Position numbers and translations under genes: made by a program. The notes under the pieces are model-generated. The model was not told the DNA's origin and made no database searches. It worked only from the letters and a program-made list of their open reading frames with translations. Below, one piece after another: positions 42,131-50,143 of a stretch of DNA of 64,000 bases; the stretch's first letter is position 1; the number at the start of each line of letters is the position of its first letter. This stretch comes from Ancylobacter sonchi (GTDB lineage Bacteria; Pseudomonadota; Alphaproteobacteria; Rhizobiales; Xanthobacteraceae). The stretch is from contig NZ_JAHBGF010000011.1 in assembly GCF_018390695.1 (NCBI RefSeq), forward strand, positions 248,001 to 312,000, in the 5' to 3' direction.

Positions 42131-42514
42131 CTAGCCCATCCCCACGTCGGAAGACGGGGTGGTGCCGAGCTCGTGGGCGAGGCGCTCCATGCGTTCGGCG
42201 GCCTTGGTGAAGGCGTCGGAGACGGTGCGCTCGGCGAGTTCGGAACGCTGGGTGGCGACCGCAAGACGCACACGTTCCGATTGCAGTTCCTGCTCCAGCG
42301 CGCGGTGGCGGCGGCGCAGCTCGCTGAGTTCGTCGGCCAGCGTGATCGCCGCCATCACGCTGAGCCGCTGGTCGCCGATCTCGCCGAACGCCTTGCGCAG
42401 GTCGTCGATGCGGGCGTCGACCTCCTGGCCGAGACGGGAGAGGTGCTCCTCCTGGCCGTCGTCGCAGGCCATGCGATAGGCGCGTCCGGCGATGGTGACG
42501 GTGACATGGGCCAT
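42131..42514 (-). CDS. zapA: Cell division protein ZapA
   Basis: ZapA bundles FtsZ filaments at the division ring. The 127-residue protein has the ZapA head (VTVTIAGRAYRMACDDGQEEHLSRLGQEVDARI, here spanning residues 4-36) and a C-terminal coiled coil (LADELSELRRRHRALEQEL). It follows the DUF4164 gene by 9 bp, an arrangement seen widely in Hyphomicrobiales. Confidence 0.93.
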   Translation of the reverse strand: MAHVTVTIAGRAYRMACDDGQEEHLSRLGQEVDARIDDLRKAFGEIGDQRLSVMAAITLADELSELRRRHRALEQELQSERVRLAVATQRSELAERTVSDAFTKAAERMERLAHELGTTPSSDVGMG

Positions 42515-42523
42515 GGCGGGGCC

Positions 42524-42817
42524 TCAGCGCTCGTGGATGCGGTCTTGCGCGGCGAGGACCGCGCGGATGGTTTCCATGGCGCTGCCGAGCCGGCGGGCGA
42601 CCTCGTCGCTCGCCCCCATCAGCCGCTCGGCCTGCGCCTGCGCGCCGTCGAGCTGGGCGGCGAGGCGGGAACGATCGGCGCCCAGCACATGGACCTGCTC
42701 GGCGAGCGCCGCCTCCTGGCGCTCGACGTCGAGCCGCCGCTCCACCGCCGCCTCCAGCGCCTCCATGGCGGCGTTGAAGCGCCGCGCGGCGGCGTCCACC
42801 GGGGCCGGATCGGTCAT
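42524..42817 (-). CDS. DUF4164 coiled-coil protein
   Basis: The 97-residue protein is almost entirely helical, with heptad-like LEAAVERRLDVERQEAALAE and LDGAQAQAERLMGASDEVAR stretches, matching DUF4164. It is probably translated with zapA and may aid division-ring assembly, but no function is established. The ATG at 42817 has GGAG upstream; the ATG at 42832 lacks a ribosome site. Confidence 0.82.
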   Translation of the reverse strand: MTDPAPVDAAARRFNAAMEALEAAVERRLDVERQEAALAEQVHVLGADRSRLAAQLDGAQAQAERLMGASDEVARRLGSAMETIRAVLAAQDRIHER

Positions 42818-42980
42818 GCGGGCGCGCTCCATGGGTAACGTAAGGCGTGATTCGACTAGATTGGTCTCGCCCGGCGCCGGGCGTCAACCGGCGCAAACGG
42901 CCCCTCGCCGCCCGTCGCGCCCTTTGACAGGCCGACCCGTGATGCTATCACTCGCGCCCGTCGATGCCGCACTGCGGCAG

Positions 42981-42999
42981 GCCCCGATAACGTCGGGGC
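42981..42999 (+). other. Hairpin in the tkt upstream region
   Basis: GCCCCGA-TAACG-TCGGGGC is a perfect 7-bp stem, 127 bp before tkt. The 308-bp interval between DUF4164 and tkt holds this structure and presumably divergent promoters, but no other gene. Confidence 0.5.
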
Positions 43000-43125
43000 G
43001 GCCACATGCGGCGCGCCGACGGCCGCCCCGGCGGCGCCCGCCCGCAAGCCCGCCGAATTCTACGCCCGAATTTGCACCCGAACGCACACGCGCCGAACAC
43101 GCGCCCCTGGGAGTCACCAGACCTC

Positions 43126-45120
43126 ATGTCGACCCGCGAAAAGCACGATCGCATGGCCAACGCCATCCGGTTCCTCTCGATGGACGCCGTCGAGGCCGCC
43201 AAATCCGGTCATCCCGGCATGCCGATGGGCATGGCGGACGCCGCCACGGTGCTGTTCGGCAAGGTGCTGAAGTACGATCCCGCCGACCCGCACTGGCCGG
43301 ACCGCGACCGTTTCATCCTCTCCGCCGGCCACGGCTCGATGCTGATCTACTCGCTGCTCTACCTCACCGGCTATGAGGGCATGAGCATCGAGGACCTGAA
43401 GAATTTCCGCCAGCTCGGCTCCAAGACCCCCGGCCACCCGGAATACGGCCACACCGTCGGGGTGGAGACCACCACCGGCCCGCTCGGCCAGGGCCTCGCC
43501 AACGCGGTGGGCTTCGCGCTCGCCGAGCGCATGCTGGCCGCCCAGTTCGGCTCCGACCTCGTCGACCACCACACCTATGTCATCGCCGGCGACGGCTGCC
43601 TGATGGAAGGCATCTCGGAGGAGGCGATCGAGATCGCCGGCCGCCAGAAGCTCGGCAAGCTCATCGTGCTGTGGGACGACAACCACATCACCATCGACGG
43701 CCCGACCTCGCTCTCGGTGGCGACCGACCAGCTCGCCCGCTTCGAGGCCTCCGGCTGGGAAGCCACCCGCGTCGACGGCCACGACCCCGAGGCCATCCTC
43801 GCCGCCCTGGAGCGCGCCAAGACCACCGAGAAGCCCTCGCTGATCGCCTGCCGCACCACCATCGGCTTCGGCGCCCCCAACAAGGCCGGCTCGAACGGCG
43901 TGCACGGCGCCCCGCTCGGCGCCGAGGAGATCGCCGCCACCCGCGCCGCCCTCGGCTGGGAAGCCCCGCCCTTCGTGGTGCCGACCGACGTGCTCGACGC
44001 CTGGCGCCTCGCCGGGCTGCGCTCGCGCCAGGCGCACAAGAGCTGGAACGAGCGGCTGAAGGGCACCGACCACGACAAGCGCGGCGAGTTCGAGCGCCGG
44101 GTACGCGGCGAGCTGCCGTCCAAGTTCGCCGAGGTCACCGCCGGCATCGTCGCCAAGGCACAGGCCGACAAGACCCCGGTCGCCACCCGCAAGTCGTCCG
44201 AGATCGTGCTGGAAGCGCTGACCGCGGCGCTGCCGGAGATGGTGGGCGGCTCGGCCGACCTCACCCACTCCAACAACACCAAGACCAAGGCCACCTCGGT
44301 CTATGTCGAGCCGCCGAAATATGACGGCCGCTACATCAACTGGGGCATCCGCGAGCACGGCATGGCCGCCGCGCTGAACGGCATCGCCCTGCATGGCGGC
44401 TTCATCCCCTATGCCGGCACCTTCCTGGTGTTCTCCGACTATTGCCGCCCCTCGATCCGCCTCGCGGCGCTGATGGGCGTGCGCGTCGTCTACGTGTTCA
44501 CCCACGATTCGATCGGCGTGGGCGAGGACGGCCCGACCCACCAGCCGGTGGAGCAGATCGCCGCCCTGCGCGCCATCCCGAACCTCCTGGTGTTCCGCCC
44601 CTGCGACACGGTGGAGACCGCCGAGGCGTGGAAGCTCGCCCTCGAGCGCAAGGACGGCCCGAGCGTGCTGGCGCTGACCCGGCAGAACCTGCCGCTGATG
44701 CGCACCGATACCAATGAGCGCTGCCTCACTGCGCGCGGCGCCTATGAGATCGTCGCCGCCTCCGACGATGCCGAGGTGTCGCTGTTCGCCACCGGCTCGG
44801 AAGTGTCGCTCGCCGCCGCCGCCCGCGACCTGCTCGAGGCCGAGGGCATCCCGACCCGCGTGGTCTCGGTGCCGAGCTTCGAGCTGTTCCTCAAGCAGCC
44901 GGAGGAGACCCGCAAGCAGGTCATCGGCACCGCGCCGGTGAAGGTCGCCATCGAGGCGGCGATCCGCCAGGGCTGGGACGCCATCGTCGGCTCCGATGCC
45001 GCCTTCGTCGGCATGCATGGCTTTGGCGCCTCCGGCCCCGCCCCCAAGGTGTTCGCGCAGTTCGGCATCACCGCCGAGAACGTCGCCGCCACCGCCAAGG
45101 CCCGCCTCAAGAAGGGCTGA
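43126..45120 (+). CDS. tkt: Transketolase
   Basis: This thiamine-diphosphate enzyme moves two-carbon units in the pentose phosphate pathway and, if present, the Calvin cycle. The 664-residue protein has [10 protein letters not shown], the ThDP motif GDGCLMEG...WDDN, the pyrimidine-domain signature [19 protein letters not shown], and [11 protein letters not shown]. The ATG at 43126 follows GGGAG. It leads the tkt-gap-pgk-fba run. Confidence 0.96.
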   Translation: MSTREKHDRMANAIRFLSMDAVEAAKSGHPGMPMGMADAATVLFGKVLKYDPADPHWPDRDRFILSAGHGSMLIYSLLYLTGYEGMSIEDLKNFRQLGSKTPGHPEYGHTVGVETTTGPLGQGLANAVGFALAERMLAAQFGSDLVDHHTYVIAGDGCLMEGISEEAIEIAGRQKLGKLIVLWDDNHITIDGPTSLSVATDQLARFEASGWEATRVDGHDPEAILAALERAKTTEKPSLIACRTTIGFGAPNKAGSNGVHGAPLGAEEIAATRAALGWEAPPFVVPTDVLDAWRLAGLRSRQAHKSWNERLKGTDHDKRGEFERRVRGELPSKFAEVTAGIVAKAQADKTPVATRKSSEIVLEALTAALPEMVGGSADLTHSNNTKTKATSVYVEPPKYDGRYINWGIREHGMAAALNGIALHGGFIPYAGTFLVFSDYCRPSIRLAALMGVRVVYVFTHDSIGVGEDGPTHQPVEQIAALRAIPNLLVFRPCDTVETAEAWKLALERKDGPSVLALTRQNLPLMRTDTNERCLTARGAYEIVAASDDAEVSLFATGSEVSLAAAARDLLEAEGIPTRVVSVPSFELFLKQPEETRKQVIGTAPVKVAIEAAIRQGWDAIVGSDAAFVGMHGFGASGPAPKVFAQFGITAENVAATAKARLKKG

Positions 45121-45151
45121 TCTGGGGGCCAAACCCCCGTATCGACGATTA

Positions 45152-45199
45152 GCCGCACGTCAAAGTCATGAGTGAAGTCATGACTTTGACGCATGCGGC
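45152..45199. repeat. Long interrupted palindrome between tkt and gap
   Basis: GCCGCA plus CGTCAAAGTCATGA (45152-45171) pairs with TCATGACTTTGACG plus TGCGGC (45178-45199), a 20-bp stem broken only by a 2-base bulge, with loop GTGAAG. AAGTCATGA also recurs directly at 45163 and 45175. There is no T-run. It may terminate or process the tkt mRNA, or be a dyad for a regulator. Confidence 0.85.
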
Positions 45200-45273
45200 G
45201 GTCGCGAGCCCTGCGCTCAAGCCATATCGACGGCGGAGGCGTCTGGTGTCGTAAGGTTGGGCGCGCTATGAGC

Positions 45274-45298
45274 CTTCCTGCTCGTATCGAACAGGAAG
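45274..45298. promoter_or_regulatory. Inverted repeat upstream of gap
   Basis: CTTCCTG and CAGGAAG are 7-bp inverted arms separated by 11 bp, ending 21 bp before the gap ATG. Spacing fits an operator or a leader hairpin. No regulator can be named. Confidence 0.4.
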
Positions 45299-45319
45299 CA
45301 ATTACCCGGGGGTAGACGC

Positions 45320-46327
45320 ATGACGCTCAAGGTTGCCATCAACGGCTTCGGACGCATCGGTCGCAACGTTTTGCGCGCCATCATCGAATCGGGCCGCACC
45401 GATATCGAGGTGGTCGCCATCAACGATCTCGGCCCGGTCGAGACCAACGCCCACCTGATGCGCTTCGACAGCGTGCATGGCCGCTTCCCCGGCACGGTGA
45501 CGGTCGACGGCGACACCATCGATGTCGGCCGCGGCCCGATCAAGGTGACGGCCGTGCGGAACCCGGCCGAGCTGCCGCACGCCGCGCTCGGCGTCGACAT
45601 CGCGCTGGAATGCACCGGCATCTTCACCGCCCGCGACAAGGCCGCCGCCCACCTGACCGCCGGCGCCAAGCGGGTGGTGGTCTCGGCCCCCTCCGACGGT
45701 GCCGACCTCACCGTGGTCTACGGCGTGAACCACGACAAGCTGACCAAGGACCACCTGGTCGTCTCCAACGCCTCGTGCACCACCAACTGCCTGGCGCCGG
45801 TCGCCAAGGTGCTCAACGACGCCATCGGCATCGACCACGGCTTCATGACCACCATCCACTCCTATACCGGCGACCAGCCGACGCTGGACACCATGCACAA
45901 GGATCTCTACCGCGCCCGCGCCGCGGCGCTGTCGATGATCCCGACCACCACCGGCGCCGCCAAGGCGGTGGGCCTGGTGCTGCCCGACCTCGCCGGCAAG
46001 CTCGACGGCACCTCGATCCGCGTGCCGACCCCGAACGTTTCCGTCGTCGACTTCAAGTTCGTCGCCAAGAAGAAGGTGACGAAGGACGAGATCAACGCGG
46101 CGATCAAGGCGGCGGCCGACGGCCCGCTGAAGGGCGTCCTCGGCTACACCGACCAGCCGAACGTCTCTTCCGACTTCAACCACGACCCGCACTCCTCGAT
46201 CTTCCACCTCGACCAGACCAAGGTGCTGGAAGGCAATTTCGTCCGGGTGCTGTCCTGGTACGACAATGAGTGGGGCTTCTCGAACCGCATGTCCGACACG
46301 GCGGTCGCCCTCGGCAAGCTGATCTGA
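45320..46327 (+). CDS. gap: Glyceraldehyde-3-phosphate dehydrogenase, type I
   Basis: The 335-residue enzyme interconverts glyceraldehyde-3-phosphate and 1,3-bisphosphoglycerate. The NAD fold starts [15 protein letters not shown], the active-site cysteine is in SNASCTTNC, and [12 protein letters not shown] is near the C terminus. Asn-Asp after the second strand (AINDLG) is typical of NAD-using enzymes. It is followed by a terminator-like hairpin before pgk. Confidence 0.96.
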   Translation: MTLKVAINGFGRIGRNVLRAIIESGRTDIEVVAINDLGPVETNAHLMRFDSVHGRFPGTVTVDGDTIDVGRGPIKVTAVRNPAELPHAALGVDIALECTGIFTARDKAAAHLTAGAKRVVVSAPSDGADLTVVYGVNHDKLTKDHLVVSNASCTTNCLAPVAKVLNDAIGIDHGFMTTIHSYTGDQPTLDTMHKDLYRARAAALSMIPTTTGAAKAVGLVLPDLAGKLDGTSIRVPTPNVSVVDFKFVAKKKVTKDEINAAIKAAADGPLKGVLGYTDQPNVSSDFNHDPHSSIFHLDQTKVLEGNFVRVLSWYDNEWGFSNRMSDTAVALGKLI

Positions 46328-46331
46328 CGCC

Positions 46332-46367
46332 AAACCGGCCGGGTCGTCGCAAGACGCCCGGCCGTTT
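46332..46367 (+). terminator. Terminator-like hairpin after gap
   Basis: CGGCCGGG (46336-46343) pairs with CCCGGCCG (46357-46364), flanked by AAAC and GTTTCGTTTC. The stem encloses a 13-base loop that can pair further (GTC/GAC). Confidence 0.7.
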
Positions 46368-46477
46368 CGTTTCCGGGCGCGCGCGGGCGCCTCCCGATTG
46401 CCCTTGCAGCACCATAACCCGGCACCCCGCCGGGAGCCAGCAACCAGGCCGAAGCGCCAGAGCCGGACAGAACGCCA

Positions 46478-47677
46478 ATGACCGCTCCCTCCGCCTTCCG
46501 TACCCTCGACGATGCCGACGTCGCCAACAAGCGCGTGCTGGTGCGCGTCGACCTCAACGTGCCGACAGATGCCGGTCGCGTCACCGACGACACCCGCATC
46601 CAGGCCGTGCTGCCCACCATTCGCGAAATCGCCGACAAGGGCGGCAAGGTGATCCTGCTCGCCCATTTCGGCCGGCCCAAGGGCGTCGATCCCAAGCTCT
46701 CGCTTTCGCCGATCGCCGACGAGGTGGCCTCCCGTCTCGGCAAGCCGGTCGCCTTCGCCCCCGCCACCATCGGCGAGGTCGCCGAGGCCGCGGTTGCGAA
46801 GCTCGCCCCGGGCGAGGTGCTGCTCCTGGAGAACACCCGCTTCGACCCGCGCGAGGAAAAGAACGATCCGGACTTCGTCGCCGCGCTGGCCAAGCTCGGC
46901 GACCTCTATGTCAACGACGCCTTCGCCACCGCGCACCGCGCCCATGCCTCGACCGAGGGCCTCGCGCATCACCTGCCCGCCTTTGCCGGCCGCTGCATGC
47001 AGGTGGAGATCGAGGCGCTGGCCAAGGCGCTGGAAGCTCCCGAGCGCCCGGTGATGGCGGTGGTCGGCGGCGCCAAGGTGTCGTCCAAGCTGGAACTGCT
47101 CGGCAATCTCGTCGCCAAGGTCGACCTGCTGGTGATCGGCGGCGGCATGGCCAACACCTTCCTTGCCGCTGAGGGCAAGGATGTCGGCAAGTCGCTGTGC
47201 GAGCACGACCTCGCCGACACCGCGCGCGAGATCGTCGGCAAGGCGGCCGCTGCCGGCTGCGAGATCGTGCTGCCGGTCGACGCGGTGGTGGCGAAGGAAT
47301 TCAAGGCGCATGCCGACAACCGCACCGTCGGCGTGGACGGCGTGGCGGCCGGCGAGATGATCCTCGATGCCGGCCCGGCCTCGGTGGCGAACGTCGTCGC
47401 CAAGCTGAAGACCGCCAAGACCGTGGTGTGGAACGGCCCGTTCGGCGCCTTCGAGCTCGCCCCCTTCGATGCCGCCACCGTGGCGGTGGCGAAGGCGGCG
47501 GCGGAGCTGACCGGCGAAGGCAAGCTGCTCTCGGTCGCCGGCGGCGGCGACACGGTGGCGGCGCTGAACCATGCCGGCGCGGCCGAGGGCTTCACCTATG
47601 TCTCGACCGCCGGCGGCGCCTTCCTCGAATGGCTGGAAGGCAAGCCGCTGCCGGGCGTCGAGGCGCTGCGCCGCTAG
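46478..47677 (+). CDS. pgk: Phosphoglycerate kinase
   Basis: The 399-residue monomer transfers phosphate between 1,3-bisphosphoglycerate and ADP. The N-terminal [12 protein letters not shown] motif, [20 protein letters not shown] and the nucleotide-side [14 protein letters not shown] and [10 protein letters not shown] motifs are all present. It is third in the tkt-gap-pgk-fba series. Confidence 0.96.
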   Translation: MTAPSAFRTLDDADVANKRVLVRVDLNVPTDAGRVTDDTRIQAVLPTIREIADKGGKVILLAHFGRPKGVDPKLSLSPIADEVASRLGKPVAFAPATIGEVAEAAVAKLAPGEVLLLENTRFDPREEKNDPDFVAALAKLGDLYVNDAFATAHRAHASTEGLAHHLPAFAGRCMQVEIEALAKALEAPERPVMAVVGGAKVSSKLELLGNLVAKVDLLVIGGGMANTFLAAEGKDVGKSLCEHDLADTAREIVGKAAAAGCEIVLPVDAVVAKEFKAHADNRTVGVDGVAAGEMILDAGPASVANVVAKLKTAKTVVWNGPFGAFELAPFDAATVAVAKAAAELTGEGKLLSVAGGGDTVAALNHAGAAEGFTYVSTAGGAFLEWLEGKPLPGVEALRR

Positions 47678-47694
47678 GCGGCCCATTCGTTAAC

Positions 47695-47750
47695 TACGCC
47701 AATGCATTGTCTTGGCGTATCTTTCAGGCCGGATGGCAACATCCGGCCTG
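47695..47750 (+). terminator. Two consecutive hairpins after pgk
   Basis: The first is TACGCCAA/TTGGCGTA (47695-47719, 9-base loop). The second is CAGGCCGGATG-GCAA-CATCCGGCCTG (47725-47750), an 11-bp perfect stem capped by a GNRA tetraloop. Neither has a T-run, so they may protect or process the mRNA as much as end it. Confidence 0.7.
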
Positions 47751-47817
47751 ACGCTTACCGGGACCGCTCCGATCAGAACCGCTGATCGACAAGAAGGCGG
47801 CCCGGCTCCAGGATGCT

Positions 47818-47882
47818 GGAATCCGTTCGCGGCGCAGGGTCGTTCACCCTGCGGAACGGGTTCCAACTGCCGCATCGGCAGT
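47818..47882 (+). other. Structured fba leader
   Basis: GGAATCCGTTC (47818-47828) pairs with GAACGGGTTCC (47854-47864; one G-U pair). Inside it CGCAGGGT pairs with ACCCTGCG around CGTTC, with a one-sided GCGG bulge, giving 19 bp in all. A second hairpin, ACTGCCG-CAT-CGGCAGT, follows at 47866-47882. The whole lies 120-185 bp before fba. No other gene is present in 47678-48001. Confidence 0.65.
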
Positions 47883-48001
47883 CGGTCGCGCGCGACAAGG
47901 CGCGGACAGGCCGGAGGCCGATGCTATAAGGATCGCCGATCGGCCGCGCGGGTTTCGGCCGGCGATATTTTTCATCGATTCGTTTTGCGGGAGACAGACG
48001 A

Positions 48002-49024
48002 ATGACGACCAGCCTCGACGAGGTAGCGTATAAAATGTGTGCGGGCGGCAAGGGCATCCTCGCCGCGGATGAAAGCTCCAGCACCATCAAGAAGCGTTTC
48101 GACGCCATCGGGGTCGAATCCACCTTCGACAACCGTCGCGACTATCGCGAGATGCTGTTCCGCTCCGACGAGGCGATGACCAAGTACATCTCCGGCGTCA
48201 TCCTGTTCGACGAGACCATCCGGCAGAAGGCCAAAGACGGCACGCCGCTGGTCGAGCTGATCCAGAAGGCCGGCTCCATCCCCGGCATCAAGGTCGACGC
48301 CGGCGCCAAGGCCCAGCCGGGCGCTCCCGGCGAGACCATCACCGAGGGTCTCGACGGCCTCGGCGGCCGCCTGAAGGAATATTACGACCTCGGCGCCCGC
48401 TTCGCGAAGTGGCGCGCGGTGATCGACATCGGCTCCGGCATTCCCAGCTACACCTCGCTGATCGCCAACGCCCAGGCGCTCGCCCGCTACGCGGCGCTGT
48501 GCCAGGAAGCCAACATCGTGCCGATCGTCGAGCCGGAAGTGCTGATGGACGGCGACCACGACATCGACCGCTGCTACGACGTCACCGAGTGGGTGCTGAA
48601 GGAAGTCTTCCAGCAGCTGTTCTATGCCCGCATCCGCCTCGAAGGCATGGTGCTGAAGCCGAACATGATCGTGCCGGGCATGAAGTCGCCCAAGCAGGTC
48701 TCCTATGAGGAAGTGGCCGAGAAGACCATCCGCTGCCTGAAGAACTGCGTGCCGCCGGCGGTGCCGGGCATCGCCTTCCTCTCCGGCGGCCAGTCGGACG
48801 AGGCGGCCACCGGCCATCTCGACGCGATGATCAAGACCGGCAACCTGCCGTGGAACCTCACCTTCTCCTATGGCCGCGCCCTGCAGGCCGCGCCGCAGAA
48901 GGCGTGGTCCGGCAAGCCGGAGAACTGGGCCGCCGGCCAGGCCGCCTTCACCCACCGCGCCAAGATGAACTACCTCGCCGCGCTGGGTAAGTGGGGCGCC
49001 GACGAGGAAAAGAAGGCGGCCTGA
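48002..49024 (+). CDS. fba: Fructose-bisphosphate aldolase, class I
   Basis: The 340-residue protein is a Schiff-base aldolase: GILAADESSSTIKKRF at the N terminus, FAKWRAV, the substrate-lysine region GMVLKPNMIVPG and FLSGGQSDEAAT. It cleaves fructose-1,6-bisphosphate, and in autotrophs can also handle sedoheptulose bisphosphate. It ends in a strong terminator, closing the glycolytic group. Some relatives in this class use a class II enzyme instead. Confidence 0.95.
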   Translation: MTTSLDEVAYKMCAGGKGILAADESSSTIKKRFDAIGVESTFDNRRDYREMLFRSDEAMTKYISGVILFDETIRQKAKDGTPLVELIQKAGSIPGIKVDAGAKAQPGAPGETITEGLDGLGGRLKEYYDLGARFAKWRAVIDIGSGIPSYTSLIANAQALARYAALCQEANIVPIVEPEVLMDGDHDIDRCYDVTEWVLKEVFQQLFYARIRLEGMVLKPNMIVPGMKSPKQVSYEEVAEKTIRCLKNCVPPAVPGIAFLSGGQSDEAATGHLDAMIKTGNLPWNLTFSYGRALQAAPQKAWSGKPENWAAGQAAFTHRAKMNYLAALGKWGADEEKKAA

Positions 49025-49079
49025 TCGCCGCCGGGCGCCGGGACAAGCCTCGGCGCCGCGCCTCTCGCCGACACCATCG

Positions 49080-49105
49080 AACGCCGCCCTTCGGGGCGGC
49101 GTTTT
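49080..49105 (+). terminator. Intrinsic terminator after fba
   Basis: ACGCCGCCC-TTCG-GGGCGGCGT, a 9-bp stem with a UUCG tetraloop, is followed by TTTTCATTTT. Confidence 0.9.
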
Positions 49106-49220
49106 CATTTTGCCGGCTTACTTCTTTCGCCGACCCGCCACGCGTGCCGCTTGATCTTACGCGAGCTTCGCGCGACCATCGCGGCCTAGCTTCCCCTACG
49201 ATAGCGGGGAGAGCGGGACC

Positions 49221-50048
49221 GTGCGGCAGGACCCCAAGGGCGTCGCCAGCAGCAGCCAGTCTTCCGGCGCGCCGACAGGCCCGCCGAGCGGGCGGGATGT
49301 GAAGCTCGATGTGCTTCATGTCAGCTTCCGCTATGGCCAGCGCCGCGCCCTGACCGACATCTCGCTGCCGATCCGGGCCAACCGGGTGACGGCGCTCATC
49401 GGGCCGTCCGGCTGCGGCAAGTCCACCCTGCTGCGCATCTTCAACCGCATGCCGGACCTCTATGACGACCAGGTCGTCGAGGGCGAGGTGCGGCTCGACG
49501 GCCTCGACATCCTCGCGCCCGGCATCGACGTGCTGACGCTGCGCCGGCGCGTCGGCATGGTGACGCAGAAGCCCTCGCCCTTCCCGATGTCGATCTACGA
49601 CAACGTCGCCTTCGGGTTGCGGCTCAACGAGAGGCTCACCGCCGCCGAACTGCGGGAACGCGTCGAGGAGGCGCTCATCCGCGCCGCGCTGTGGGGCGAG
49701 GTGCGCCACGATCTCGGCCGCAGCGCGCTCGGGCTCTCCGGCGGCCAGCAGCAGCGGCTGTGCCTCGCCCGCACCATGGCGGTACGGCCGGAGGTGATCC
49801 TGCTCGACGAGCCCTGCTCGGCACTGGACCCGATCTCCACCGCCAAGATCGAGGCGACCATCGAGGCGCTGAAACCCGACTGCACCATCATCATCGTCAC
49901 CCACAATCTGCAGCAGGCGATGCGGATCGCCGACGATACGGCGTTCCTCTATCTCGGCGAGCTCATCGAATTCGGCCCGACCGTCCGCCTGTTCGACAGC
50001 CCGCGCGACACGCGCACCACACGCTACGTCACGGGCAAGATGGGATAG
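49221..50048 (+). CDS. pstB: PstB-like phosphate ABC transporter ATPase (orphan)
   Basis: The 275-residue ATPase has Walker A GPSGCGKST, signature LSGGQQQRLCLARTMA, Walker B VILLDEPCSALDP and PstB-specific phrases (LRIFNRMPDLY, VGMVTQKPSPFPMSIYDNVAFG, VTHNLQQAMRIADDTAFLY). It would power phosphate uptake, yet no pstS, pstC, pstA or phoU lies nearby. The N-terminal 25 residues are Ser/Gly/Pro-rich and unusual. The start codon is GTG. It sits in an apparent insertion between fba and thiE. Confidence 0.82.
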   Translation: MRQDPKGVASSSQSSGAPTGPPSGRDVKLDVLHVSFRYGQRRALTDISLPIRANRVTALIGPSGCGKSTLLRIFNRMPDLYDDQVVEGEVRLDGLDILAPGIDVLTLRRRVGMVTQKPSPFPMSIYDNVAFGLRLNERLTAAELRERVEEALIRAALWGEVRHDLGRSALGLSGGQQQRLCLARTMAVRPEVILLDEPCSALDPISTAKIEATIEALKPDCTIIIVTHNLQQAMRIADDTAFLYLGELIEFGPTVRLFDSPRDTRTTRYVTGKMG

Positions 50049-50143
50049 GCGGCGGGACGGCAGGTGCGCCGCCGCTCCCCTCATCACGGAAAAGGGCGCC
50101 GTCCCGGCGGACGGCGCCCTCGATCATCGAACCGGAAGCAGGC

